DNA of 64,000 bases from Draconibacterium sp. GTDB taxonomy: Bacteria > Bacteroidota > Bacteroidia > Bacteroidales > Prolixibacteraceae. Under the pieces are notes generated by a model, which saw only the letters and a list, made by a program, of their open reading frames with translations, was not told where the DNA came from and made no database searches. This document shows, one piece after another, positions 20,031 through 28,960 of this stretch. The stretch covers positions 29,795 to 93,794 of the forward strand of contig JADIYN010000015.1 in the NCBI GenBank assembly GCA_016705335.1, read 5' to 3'. The position numbers and the translations under genes are program-made. Position 1 is the first letter of the stretch. Every line of letters starts with the position of its first letter.

Positions 20031-21425
20031 TTATTTGCTTACAACTATAGCGCCTGTTGCGCCTGGCATTTTAACCCCAACTGGCAAAGCCAATGGTTTT
20101 TGTTCCATTTGGCGCATTTTTTCTTCTTCTGCTTTTTTCGCTTTTTCCTCCTCATTCTTGCGTAAAATGTCATTGTAGATTTCAAATCCGGCAAGTGCAA
20201 AATCTTCAGCATTTTCCGGCTCAGTTAAATATATTTGCTGCCCTTCTTCCAGACCCTTTCGAACAACCACAAAGTTTTCGTTTTCCTCGCCGGGTTCAAT
20301 TATTTGTTTTGTATTTTTTCCATCGGCCAAATACACAAACGAAAGGCTGTCGTTTGTAAATACCGATTCGATAGGTATGAAAAGTGTATCGGTAAAAGCG
20401 TTGGTTTGAATTGTATTACTTGTTGTCATGGCTGGTTTAAGTCCGGGGTCGGAGCCGTTTACTTTTATTTTTATCTCGAAAACCTTTGCATCGCTGTTGG
20501 GCATTAACTGTCCCATGTTCGCCACTGCAACTACTTCGCCAGCAAGTTCTTTTTCAGGAAATGCATCAATTCCCACTTTCACTTTCTGTCCTTTTTTAAT
20601 GAGTGAAATATCAATTTCGTTGATGAATGTTTTGGTTACAAGGTTATTCATGTCAGGAAAAGTAGCAATAATCGGACTCCACTGCGAAACGCGCGAACCG
20701 GTTTTTACTGTTCCGCCAAACGGATACTGGTAGTAAGAAATAATGCCCGCACGCGGCGAATAAATAATCAGAGCATCGATCAATTGGTTAAGCGCATCAA
20801 CACGTTCGCGCACCTGTTTGTAGTTAATGAATTTCCGGGTAACTTTATTTGTTTCCTGCTGAGTGATTAATTCGTATGCAGTTTTTACCTGTTCGAGTTT
20901 GCGTTTGGCTTTGTCGAGATCCATCTCCCCTTTTCTTTGTACCGAAGGCGCTTCAAAAGCTGATTCCTGCACGGCAATTTCCTTTTCTTCCAAATCCAAA
21001 CGGGCGTTTACAATTAAATCGCGCTGGTTGCTTAAAGTTAAATTCGAGTCGATTTTGCTGTCTTCGTATTCCGAAAGAGTTCTTTCCAAATCATCGAGTG
21101 CGAGTTTTCTTTGTTCTTCGACAGCCTGGTGGTCGAGTGTTGCCACATAATCGCCTTCCTTTACGAAAGTGCCTTCGTCCACCATATCAGTAATGGTTAA
21201 CGATGAAATACGGATTTGCCTGTCGTTCATTCGGTCGGGTATTAAAATGTTGTCGGAGTTTTCCGATTCAAGTTGCCCTGTTGAATACACAAGTATTTCG
21301 AATGGTCCGCGCGAAACCGATACGGTAAGCGCTGTGTTTGTGTTTTCCGGTCGCGAAAAAATAATAAATGCCAGGACCAGAACAGCAATTACAGCGGCAA
21401 TTATTAGTAAAGATTTTTTATTCAT
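20031..21425 (-). CDS. HlyD/MacA-type periplasmic adaptor (first adaptor of the locus)
   Basis: Intact 464-residue membrane fusion protein, first gene of the operon. It has an N-terminal membrane anchor (about residues 4-24), a lipoyl domain (VDEGTFVKEGDYVATLDHQ), a coiled-coil hairpin (about 95-220) and barrel domains (NLVTKTFINEIDISLIKKGQ; GLKPAMTTSN). The last 50 residues are a charged Glu/Lys/Met-rich helix (EEEKAKKAEEEKMRQMEQK) followed by a short hydrophobic tail, not usual for MacA. It is paralogous to the adaptor at 15869, so the locus has two adaptors. Divergent from the ECF sigma gene. Confidence 0.92.
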   Translation of the reverse strand: MNKKSLLIIAAVIAVLVLAFIIFSRPENTNTALTVSVSRGPFEILVYSTGQLESENSDNILIPDRMNDRQIRISSLTITDMVDEGTFVKEGDYVATLDHQAVEEQRKLALDDLERTLSEYEDSKIDSNLTLSNQRDLIVNARLDLEEKEIAVQESAFEAPSVQRKGEMDLDKAKRKLEQVKTAYELITQQETNKVTRKFINYKQVRERVDALNQLIDALIIYSPRAGIISYYQYPFGGTVKTGSRVSQWSPIIATFPDMNNLVTKTFINEIDISLIKKGQKVKVGIDAFPEKELAGEVVAVANMGQLMPNSDAKVFEIKIKVNGSDPGLKPAMTTSNTIQTNAFTDTLFIPIESVFTNDSLSFVYLADGKNTKQIIEPGEENENFVVVRKGLEEGQQIYLTEPENAEDFALAGFEIYNDILRKNEEEKAKKAEEEKMRQMEQKPLALPVGVKMPGATGAIVVSK

Positions 21426-21885
21426 GGTTTATATCAATTGGTTGATAAAATTGGTTTTTTTGTTTAACAAAAATTGTGCCTTTGATTTCAACGGGAAGTA
21501 CTGAAAAATATTTCAGAACAAATGTTAAATAAACTTTTTAGTTGTTAATGAAAAACGTTGACATTCCGGAAGTGTTAAAGCTCAATATCGTAAATAATAT
21601 TGTTTAAAATCAAAACACAAAAAAAAAAAAATTCAATATCGAATAATCGATAACCAATAACAAGGTTAAATATCAAGCAATAATCAATATCAATTGGTGG
21701 TGGTGGGGGTGATCGGCAGGGTTGGGGGCGCGTGCGGGCTTTGCGGCGGCCGGCCTGCCGGGCATTGCCGGAAAAGGAACCGGCGAAACAACTAAAGCGA
21801 AAAGCCCGGCCGCCTGCCTCTCCAAAAAAAATAATTGTACCTTGTTGCAACATTTTTTTGTGTTGCACAGTCAGATGTGGTAGCT
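21426..21885. other. Divergent intergenic region with a GC-rich patch
   Basis: The first 270 bases are AT-rich and should hold the efflux operon promoter. From about 21697 to 21825 the sequence becomes GC-rich with G/C runs (GGTGGTGGTGGGGG, CGGCGGCCGGCC), unlike anything nearby except the susCD patch. AT-rich sequence resumes just before the sigma gene, where TACCTTG at about 21838 is one T short of a TANNTTTG box. Confidence 0.5.
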
Positions 21886-22464
21886 ATGAATGACGGAGAT
21901 CTTGTACAGCAAATTTTAAACGGGAACAGTAATGCGTTCAGGTTTTTGGTGGCGAAACACCAGCGCCTGGTAGCACATATTGTTGGCAGGATTGTGCAAC
22001 GGCATGAGGATGTGGAGGATATCAGCCAGGAGGTTTTTATTAAGGTTTACAGGAAACTAAAACTTTTCAGGGGCGAATCGCGACTTTCGACATGGATTGC
22101 TAAAATAGCTTACAACACAAGTATTTCGCACGTGAGGAAGCAACTTAAAAATGAACGGTCGTATGATGAAAGCCCGGCACTGGTTGCAAACGAAAGTGAT
22201 GAAACACTTAACCAGAAAGGGATTGAGAGGGAGGAAGCAAAAAAATATCTGCTTGAACTAATTGAAGAGTTGCCGGTTCATTACAGAACGGTGCTTACAT
22301 TGTTTCATTTGGAAGAGTTTTCATACAGGGAGATTGAGGAGATTACCGAAATGCCTGAGGGGACAATTAAAAGTTATCTTTCGCGGGCACGGAAAATTTT
22401 GAAGGAAAAATTGGAAAAAGTTGTGGAAGCTGAAAAAACAAATATTTTTACAGATTATGTATAA
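21886..22464 (+). CDS. RNA polymerase ECF sigma-70 factor
   Basis: Extracytoplasmic-function sigma factor of 192 residues. Region 2 (about residues 20-90) includes EDVEDISQEVFIKVYRKL and STWIAKIAYNTSISHVRK; region 4 (about 125-180) includes LPVHYRTVLTLFHLEEFSYREIEEITEMPEGTIKSYLSRARK, shown here in part. The start at 21886 is preferred to 21835 because the family start MNDGDLVQQIL falls there. The stop lies inside the start of a small membrane protein gene (eight-base overlap), an arrangement typical of sigma/anti-sigma pairs. Divergent from the efflux operon, which may be its target; that is inference. Confidence 0.94.
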   Translation: MNDGDLVQQILNGNSNAFRFLVAKHQRLVAHIVGRIVQRHEDVEDISQEVFIKVYRKLKLFRGESRLSTWIAKIAYNTSISHVRKQLKNERSYDESPALVANESDETLNQKGIEREEAKKYLLELIEELPVHYRTVLTLFHLEEFSYREIEEITEMPEGTIKSYLSRARKILKEKLEKVVEAEKTNIFTDYV

Positions 22465-22816
22465 CAAGGGAAAATATTTTGACACGGACAAATTGCTGGA
22501 TGAGGTTTTGAAAACTGAACCGCAATTTGAGTTGTCGGACAAATTTGCTGACGTGCTTGCAGAAAAAATAGGCCGGAAATTTGCCTGGCAACAGTATTTT
22601 AGTGAATTTTTAATTTATCTCGCCGCCATTTTGGGATTTATTGCGGTTTCGGTTTCTATTCAGTTTCTGTGGTTTGAGGCTGATTGGGTGCAATGGTTAC
22701 ATTTTATTGGTCAGAATATCTCGTTGATTTTGGGCATCAATTTTTTAGTTGTATTTATATTATTTGCCGACCGGGTTTTATTGAGGTATTTTTTACATCG
22801 CAGAGATTTGATATAA
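22457..22816 (+). CDS. Small two-helix membrane protein, candidate anti-sigma factor
   Basis: This 119-residue protein starts inside the sigma-factor gene, which suggests coupled translation. Residues 1-47 are cytosolic-like and charged (DTDKLLDEVLKTEPQFELSD), followed by two membrane helices (about 49-72 and 84-108) and a short basic tail. It lacks the HxxxCxxC zinc motif of classic anti-sigma factors and has no periplasmic domain worth the name. The N-terminal block resembles the start of short Bacteroidota proteins found behind ECF sigma genes. Function as an anti-sigma factor is inferred from position only. Confidence 0.7.
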   Translation: MYNKGKYFDTDKLLDEVLKTEPQFELSDKFADVLAEKIGRKFAWQQYFSEFLIYLAAILGFIAVSVSIQFLWFEADWVQWLHFIGQNISLILGINFLVVFILFADRVLLRYFLHRRDLI

Positions 22817-22894
22817 ACTTTTTATCATCACACAAACTGAAATAAAAAAACTTCACAATATGTTGCAGAATTCTAAAACTTCAGGCAATTTTAT

Positions 22895-23833
22895 TTACCG
22901 GCGGTTGTTGCGCAGGAAGATTATTTCTTCGGTGTGGGGTTCTTCGCCGGCTTTCATGTTATTCCGTTTATAAAGCGGTTTCAGTTTTAAACCATACAGT
23001 TGCGAAATGTAGTGCATTGTTTCCCCTGCTTCAACACGATGAGTCAGCATTCCTTTTCGTCCGGCTTTCCGGTGTTTTGCCTCAATATATATTATTTCGT
23101 TTTTTAGCGGTTTATAACCTTCAGGGTGGTCGTTGAATTTATACAATTCCCAGGCTTTTATGCCAAACTCCTGCGACAAAATCTCGTAGGTATCGCCTTC
23201 GTTGGCAACTACAGTTTTTAAATTGTTCCGCAATGTGATTTGATGCGATTGGTAGGGATTGATTACTAAACTGTTTAAAACCTCTTTTTTACGTGGTTTT
23301 GTGTGTTTTAATGTAGCCAGTTGTTCGTTTGTCATTTTATAGTCGAGCCGGTATAACTGGTATTCTTCGATTATTTTTAATAAACGGTCGGCATAGTCTG
23401 GTGCAGTGGCATAACCGGCTTTTTTTAATCCGTGTGCCCAACCAACATAGTCGTCGGGGGGAAGTTGGAAAAGTGAAAAATAACGCGGATTATCCATTAA
23501 AAAATTGGAATGGTCGATATACGACTCTTCCACTGTATTGTATTTCCTGAAACATTCATTTTTCTCGTCGTCATCATGTTTCACTGTTTTGCCGGTCCAG
23601 GTCGATTTGCATTTTATACCGAAATGGTTGTTTGATTTAAGGCTTAATGTACTGTTGCCATTTCCCGATTCAAGACAGGCCTGCGCCATTGTAATACTTG
23701 CCGGGATGCCGCTGCGGTTCATTTCTTCGATAGCCAGAAGCTGGTATTGTTCAATATATTCCTCGCGCGAAATTTGCGCGAATGCTGCAGAAATGGTTGA
23801 AATAAAAATAATTGTAAAAAGATAATATCTCAT
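22895..23833 (-). CDS. Secreted N-acetylglucosaminidase with two LysM domains
   Basis: Peptidoglycan hydrolase of 312 residues. Signal peptide (1-19, ending AFAQ), then a GH73/FlgJ-type glucosaminidase domain (about 22-165) with the catalytic Glu in AQACLESGNGNS and the NNHFGIKCK motif. Two C-terminal LysM repeats bind peptidoglycan (about 207-253 and 263-310). Probably acts in cell-wall turnover. It is convergent with the small membrane protein gene; a minus-strand -7 box lies 27 bases upstream. Confidence 0.93.
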   Translation of the reverse strand: MRYYLFTIIFISTISAAFAQISREEYIEQYQLLAIEEMNRSGIPASITMAQACLESGNGNSTLSLKSNNHFGIKCKSTWTGKTVKHDDDEKNECFRKYNTVEESYIDHSNFLMDNPRYFSLFQLPPDDYVGWAHGLKKAGYATAPDYADRLLKIIEEYQLYRLDYKMTNEQLATLKHTKPRKKEVLNSLVINPYQSHQITLRNNLKTVVANEGDTYEILSQEFGIKAWELYKFNDHPEGYKPLKNEIIYIEAKHRKAGRKGMLTHRVEAGETMHYISQLYGLKLKPLYKRNNMKAGEEPHTEEIIFLRNNRR

Positions 23834-23859
23834 GTTAAACTCGTTTTTACAGAAATCAT

Positions 23860-23867
23860 CAAAAATA
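23860..23867 (-). promoter_or_regulatory. -7 promoter box of the glucosaminidase gene
   Basis: Plus-strand CAAAAATA is the exact reverse complement of a TANNTTTG box (TATTTTTG), 27 bases before the start at 23833. Confidence 0.5.
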
Positions 23868-24080
23868 TAGTGTTCACAGCACTTCCTTTAGTGTTGTTGA
23901 TTTTTTTATAAACAAACTAATGTGAATTTCATTGTGCAGAAACCTGAATTTTTGAAATAAATATTACTAAGGGAATGATTGATTTACAGGAAATCAATAA
24001 ATCTAAAAGAGTAAAACTTCGATTTAACAAACAATTCGGATTTGAAAAATGTGTATTTTCTGTCATTTCCAATAAAAGTG

Positions 24081-24088
24081 TAAATTTG
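24081..24088 (+). promoter_or_regulatory. -7 promoter box (TAAATTTG) of cdd
   Basis: Exact TANNTTTG match ending 13 bases before the ATG at 24102, implying a leader of only a few bases. Confidence 0.55.
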
Positions 24089-24101
24089 GCGAAAACAAAC
24101 A

Positions 24102-24587
24102 ATGATGCATAAAAGGACTTACCAGATTTTTGCAGATGAATATGAAAACCTGTCGGAATTAACGGAAGTTGACCGGCAATTGATTTTAAAAGCGCGTGAA
24201 GCTTCGGAAAATGCGTACGCACCCTATTCAAAATTTTTGGTTGGCGCAGCGGTTTTGCTGGCAAATGGCGAAATAATAAAAGGGAATAACCAGGAAAATG
24301 CCGACTTTACTGATGGTTTATGTGCCGAACGGGTAGCATTGTTTTATGCACACGCTACTTACCCAAATATTGCAGTTGAAGCCCTGGCTGTTACTGCAAA
24401 AAACAGTAACGGATTAATTGCCGGTCCGGCTCAGCCATGTGGTTCCTGCCGCCAGGTTTTGGTAGAAACCGAATCGCGATATAAGCAACCAATCAGGTTG
24501 ATATTGGATGGAGCTGAAAAAATTATGGTGTTTAATGGTGCTGATAATCTGCTGCCATTTGCATTTAAACCGGGTTCACTGGGCTAA
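24102..24587 (+). CDS. cdd: Cytidine deaminase
   Basis: Zinc enzyme that deaminates cytidine and deoxycytidine to uridine forms in pyrimidine salvage. The 161-residue protein has the zinc/catalytic motif CAERVAL (Cys ligand and catalytic Glu) and the second zinc motif PCGSCRQ, plus the substrate segment PYSKFLVGAAVL. Length and N-terminal extension are those of the Bacteroidota form. A second ATG lies at 24105. The 3' end overlaps the convergent pseudouridine synthase gene by 23 bases. Confidence 0.96.
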   Translation: MMHKRTYQIFADEYENLSELTEVDRQLILKAREASENAYAPYSKFLVGAAVLLANGEIIKGNNQENADFTDGLCAERVALFYAHATYPNIAVEALAVTAKNSNGLIAGPAQPCGSCRQVLVETESRYKQPIRLILDGAEKIMVFNGADNLLPFAFKPGSLG

Positions 24588-25275
24588 ATTTGTTGCCACG
24601 GAACAATTTCATAAATTCATTCCAAACCACGTCGTCAGGAGGATCAGCAATAATTGTTATCATTTCATTTTTAACAGGGTGCATTAAATCAATCCGGCGG
24701 GCATGCAAATGAATGCTTTTATCGGCGTTTGGGCGGGGAAATCCGTATTTGATATCACCTTTAATATATAACTTAAGTTGGCGCAATTGTACCCTGATTT
24801 GATGATGGCGGCCTGTATGCAGCTCAATTTCAAGCAAATGATAATTGTCAATGCTGGCAACATGCCGGTAGGTTAAACTTGCCAGTTTTGAGCCGGGTCT
24901 TTTTTCTGTATATGCGTAACTCCGGTTTTTTTCCTGGTTTTTAACAAGATAGTGGGTAAGTGTTTCAGTGTGTTTTTCAGGCCGTTTGTCAACAACAGCC
25001 CAATAAGTTTTTTTTACTTCATCGCGGGTTTGAAACAATTTGTTTAAGCGGGGAAGCACCTTTCCTGTTTTTGCCAATACCAAAACACCGGTTGTTGGCC
25101 TGTCGAGGCGGTGTGGCAAACCTAAAAACACATTTCCCGGTTTGTCGTATTTTTCTTTTAGGTACTGTTTTACAATGTCGAGAATTGTTTCGTCACCCGT
25201 TTTGTCACTTTGTACAACCTCGCCACCAGCTTTGTTAACAGCAATAATATGATTGTCTTCGTAAATTACCTGCAC
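24565..25275 (-). CDS. RluA-family RNA pseudouridine synthase
   Basis: Modifies uridine in rRNA or tRNA; the exact target cannot be told from sequence. The 236-residue protein contains the catalytic motif PHRLDRPTTGVLVLAKT with the essential Asp, and the C-terminal TGRHHQIRVQL motif. There is no S4 domain at the N-terminus, which begins directly with the catalytic domain, as in the short RluA-type proteins. Intact. Confidence 0.93.
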   Translation of the reverse strand: MQVIYEDNHIIAVNKAGGEVVQSDKTGDETILDIVKQYLKEKYDKPGNVFLGLPHRLDRPTTGVLVLAKTGKVLPRLNKLFQTRDEVKKTYWAVVDKRPEKHTETLTHYLVKNQEKNRSYAYTEKRPGSKLASLTYRHVASIDNYHLLEIELHTGRHHQIRVQLRQLKLYIKGDIKYGFPRPNADKSIHLHARRIDLMHPVKNEMITIIADPPDDVVWNEFMKLFRGNKFSPVNPV

Positions 25276-25353
25276 TTAGATTGCATTTTTATTATTAATA
25301 AGTTTCGGGTTCCTCCGATTGTTTTACGAGTTCCGGGTTTTTGTGCAAACTTA

Positions 25354-25377
25354 CTTTAAACTTTAAACTTTAAACTT
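25354..25377. repeat. Short tandem repeat CTTTAAA x3
   Basis: Three perfect CTTTAAA copies plus CTT in the short gap between the pseudouridine synthase and panB genes. A common type of Bacteroidota intergenic repeat; no function is evident. Confidence 0.6.
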
Positions 25378-25388
25378 GGAACTCCAAA

Positions 25389-26203
25389 CTAATATTGTTC
25401 CGTTTCATTGGGGAAATCTCCCGATTTAACATCGATGATATAATTTCCAACCGCATTTTTTATTTCATCGGCTAAATTATGGTAGCGGCGTAAAAATCTT
25501 GGTGAAAATTCCTGTGTAATCCCCAGTAAATCGTGAATTACAAGCACTTGTCCGTCAACTCCGCCACCAGCGCCAATGCCAATAACAGGAATGTTTAATG
25601 ATGTGGCAACTTCTTCACCCAATTTTGCGGGAATTTTCTCCAGTACCACGCCAAAACAACCTGCATCTTCGAGTAATTGCGCATCACTTTTTAATTTCTT
25701 CGCTTCAGCTTCTTCTTTTGCCCGAACTGAATATGTGCCGAATTTATTTATTGATTGCGGCATCAAACCTAAATGCCCCATAACCGGAATTCCAGCTGAT
25801 AAAATACGATGTACGGATTCAATTACTTCTTTGCCGCCTTCCAATTTCACAGCATCAGCGGCTGTTTCTTTCATGATCCGAATTGCCGAACTCAAAGCTT
25901 TTTTGAGTTTCCCTGATAAGTGCCAAACGGGAGATCTACAACTACCAGCGCACGTTGAACTGCGTTTACTACCGAACGGCCATGGTAAATCATTTGATCT
26001 AAAGTAATTGGCAAAGTAGTTTGGTTGCCCGCAATAACATTTGAGGCCGAATCGCCAACCAAAATCACATCAACACCTGCTTCGTCAACCAATTTTGCCA
26101 TGCTGAAATCATAAGAAGTGAGCATAGATATTTTTTCGCCCCGCTGTTTCATTTCAAACAAACGGTGGGTAGTAACTTTCCGAATTTCGCTGTGAACCGA
26201 CAT
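25389..26203 (-). CDS. panB: 3-methyl-2-oxobutanoate hydroxymethyltransferase, one frameshift
   Basis: First committed enzyme of pantothenate synthesis; makes ketopantoate from 2-oxoisovalerate and methylene-tetrahydrofolate. The N-terminal part has TSYDFSMAKLVDEAGVD, LVGDSASNV and DLPFGTYQ; the C-terminal part has VKLEGGKEV, GHLGLMPQS, the catalytic Glu region VLEKIPAKL and GIGAGGGVDGQ. The frame break near 25893 is explained by one missing A (A7 read as A6 after TC); restored, it reads GNSKKALSSAIR. Full length is about 271 residues, normal for PanB. Probably intact in the organism. A -7 box lies 27 bases upstream. Confidence 0.95.
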
Positions 26204-26229
26204 TCCGTTATGTTTTTAATTTTGAGCCA

Positions 26230-26237
26230 CAAAGCTA
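26230..26237 (-). promoter_or_regulatory. -7 promoter box of panB
   Basis: Plus-strand CAAAGCTA is the exact complement of TAGCTTTG, matching TANNTTTG, 27 bases before the start at 26203. Confidence 0.5.
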
Positions 26238-26339
26238 AGCAAAGGTTTTAATCCGCCCAAACATGGTTTCGGCATTAATGAATATTAACAGACAGTGTAA
26301 TTTTGTTTTATTTTGTTTGTTTACTTTAGGAAATAAAAA

Positions 26340-27653
26340 ATGATAACTAATCAAATGAAAAAACATAGTGTTGTAGCGACTTTTAGCCTTTTTATTTTTC
26401 TTTTGCTGGGTATTGCACAACCTGCTGACGCCCAGTTTTACTTTAAGAATGCTGAGATTTATGATTTTCAGAAACATGAATTTAACCAGGGTCTGCATTT
26501 CAATTTCAATACTGAACGTGAAGAAACCCAAACCGAATTTTGGCGCGATTATGAAGAGTTAAACACTGGTGATATAAAATTTCAACTCAGCAACCGCTTT
26601 TGGAATTTCATGGATTACAAGCAGGAAAAAATTGAATTCAATGTTGAAATTGGTCCACTTTGGGGAAATGGTAATTGGATTGACAGTTCATCGGTTGCAA
26701 ATATTGAAGCCGATCATAAAATTTTCGGAGTTAGATCAAATGCTTCAGCAAGCTACTCAAGCCGATTTTATTACAACAATAAAAATTACACGCTCGTGCA
26801 GGTAAAAGGCTGGGGGAGATATGATTTATATAATCAAATTTCAAAAGGTATTTCCACTGATTCAAACATGATGAAAACTGGATTTGATGAAGAAACAACA
26901 GAAAATAAATTCAGATATGGAATTGAAGCACGCGCCGGCTGGGGAATTGGCAGGTTTAAACCGATGAATAATTTTATGATTGCCGATTACTTACTGAAAA
27001 AATATTACAGTCATCGCAATTTTTCGCAAGATGAAATTTTAAAATTTGGCAACGAGATTGGCAGAATAAAAAGTCAACGAGATATATCAACCGGGCATAA
27101 AACTGAGATTGAAACTGCACAAATGCAGGACTTTTTGAACCAGAAAATGTTTCTTATTCCTGTAAATAGTTTGGAAGAAGAGTGGAAATCCGGCGAATTT
27201 TTACCTCGATTTAATGGAAACAGGGTTGAGTTTGGTCCGTTTTTTAAATACTTCAACCGCGAACCCGATTTTATTTATGGCGGCTATTTTTTATACGAAC
27301 ATGCCAAATATTGCAGTGTGAAATGGAACCGGAATTTTAGTGCCGGCGTAAATTACAATGCCTACAAAAAGCAGGACTGGATTTTGGGCGAAGTTAGTAT
27401 GGGTTGGTCTTATTTTATAAAACTCAAAAGTCAGATTGATTTTGGCGTGAAATATATTCCCGGAATTGCACTAAACGATTCGGGCGAAACAGGTTCGTTA
27501 AACCATGGTTTTATTCCGTATCTTGGTTATTTCACACAAGTTGATTCGAAAAACCGGATTGACGTAAAGCTTGCCTATCGTTTGTCGGAAGATGAAAACT
27601 TGATGCTTTCAGGCCCTGAAATTTCGGTTGCGGTTTATCGGAGCAGGTATTAA
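26340..27653 (+). CDS. Unknown exported protein, probable outer-membrane beta-barrel
   Basis: A 437-residue protein with a signal peptide (about residues 6-32, ending ADAQ), many alternating aromatic/polar strands and a C-terminal aromatic residue (RSRY), the pattern of a Bacteroidota outer-membrane barrel. About residues 210-290 are helical and charged and may form a periplasmic or plug element. I do not recognise a named family. An alternative start is the ATG at 26355. The gene is intact and convergent with the NagX-like gene, whose corrected end overlaps its last bases. Confidence 0.7.
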   Translation: MITNQMKKHSVVATFSLFIFLLLGIAQPADAQFYFKNAEIYDFQKHEFNQGLHFNFNTEREETQTEFWRDYEELNTGDIKFQLSNRFWNFMDYKQEKIEFNVEIGPLWGNGNWIDSSSVANIEADHKIFGVRSNASASYSSRFYYNNKNYTLVQVKGWGRYDLYNQISKGISTDSNMMKTGFDEETTENKFRYGIEARAGWGIGRFKPMNNFMIADYLLKKYYSHRNFSQDEILKFGNEIGRIKSQRDISTGHKTEIETAQMQDFLNQKMFLIPVNSLEEEWKSGEFLPRFNGNRVEFGPFFKYFNREPDFIYGGYFLYEHAKYCSVKWNRNFSAGVNYNAYKKQDWILGEVSMGWSYFIKLKSQIDFGVKYIPGIALNDSGETGSLNHGFIPYLGYFTQVDSKNRIDVKLAYRLSEDENLMLSGPEISVAVYRSRY

Positions 27654-28761
27654 ACCCGCAGGAATATTTTTTCTTGTACATGTAGTAAAGAATCAACCAA
27701 ACCAGCAAAATATTTCCGGCAACAAGGAAAACTTCAGAAATATTTCCTGCAATTTCAGTCCAGCCAAATACTAATTTGGTGACTTTCTCAGTGTCAAAAA
27801 ACCTGCGAAAAAGATAGATGAATATTGAATTCATTCCGATAACACGGAAAAAGAAAGACCATTTTTGCCAGCCTTTCACATCAATTATCCAATAAAACAA
27901 AGTAATCAGTAAAAACCCGATTCCACCAGTAAGTAAATTGAAACTGCCTGTCCAGCATGCTTTAATTAACGGGTAAAAAGTGCTAAGCAACAACGAAGTA
28001 ACTATTAATGAAACTCCTGTAATCGAAAGAGTTTTATTTTTTGCATTTCTCCGGTTTTTGTCGCGTAAAATATGCCCGGCAACCGAACCCAATAAAGTAA
28101 CCGTAACTGCTGAAATTATGCAAAGCAAACCTTCCGGGTCAAATACATTTCCATGCAATCTGCCCGGTAAAAGCATCCTGTCAAAGTAGCCGTTTATACA
28201 ACCTTCGGGAGTTAAAACACCGGCGCCAATTCCTGGAACGGGAACAAGCAACTGAAGAATACCGATTGAAACCAAAATCCCGCCAAGCCAGTATAGTCGT
28301 TGTTTAAACGATTTTGTATAAATTACAATTAATGCAGCAAACATATATGCAAGCCCAATTTGTCCCAAAACGCTGGGTAATCGTGGGTTTTCAAAACCAT
28401 TTGAAAATACACCGTTGTAAATCCATCCCAACAAAACAAGAATAAGGCCGCGGCTTATTGCTTTTTTTGCCAGCGAAGATTTCGGTACTTTTTTTTCGAG
28501 TTTCGAAACAATTGCAAACGGAATTGCAACACCACTGATAAACATGAACAGCGGGAAAATCAAGTCGTAAAAATGAAAACCATTCCATGGCACATGTTCC
28601 ATCTGTTCAACAACCGGATCGAGCCATGCCGCGCCTGTATATTCTGCAATTACTGTTAAAAGATAGCTTCCTCCGGTAATCCAGAACATATCAAAACCGC
28701 GTAAAGCATCCAATGAATGTAATCGTTTTTCAGGATCGGAGTGCAATGATTTTGTTGTCAT
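27650..28761 (-). CDS. NagX/HGSNAT-like membrane acyltransferase, 3' end restored
   Basis: Multi-pass protein of about 370 residues related to heparan-alpha-glucosaminide N-acetyltransferase and bacterial NagX. The start LHSLDALRGFDMFWI and the FHFYDLIFPLFMFISGVAIPF motif are characteristic; about ten membrane helices follow. As read, the frame runs on to 27532, antisense to the neighbouring gene. Adding one A to the A6 run at about 27665-27670 instead gives the ending YKKKIFLRV and a stop at 27650, so the two convergent genes overlap by only four bases. Start at 28761 (MTTKS) is preferred; 28818 is possible. Likely role: acetylation of an amino sugar during glycan use. Confidence 0.88.
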
Positions 28762-28915
28762 AATTTTATTTTTATTGAAATCGAATGTAGTAAACTTTTC
28801 AGAAAGATAAGTTTGCATTATTTGGTTTTATTTAATCATATTTTGATAATTACCAATTCCATTTTTAAAAAGGTTTTTAACATAAAAAACACATAACATT
28901 TGTTCAGATTGGTAC

Positions 28916-28923
28916 TATGTTTG
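28916..28923 (+). promoter_or_regulatory. -7 promoter box (TATGTTTG)
   Basis: Exact TANNTTTG match 37 bases before the ATG at 28961, so the broken gene downstream still has a recognisable promoter. Confidence 0.5.
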
Positions 28924-28960
28924 TTAATTGAACACTCAAATTAATCAAAATCAAAACACC

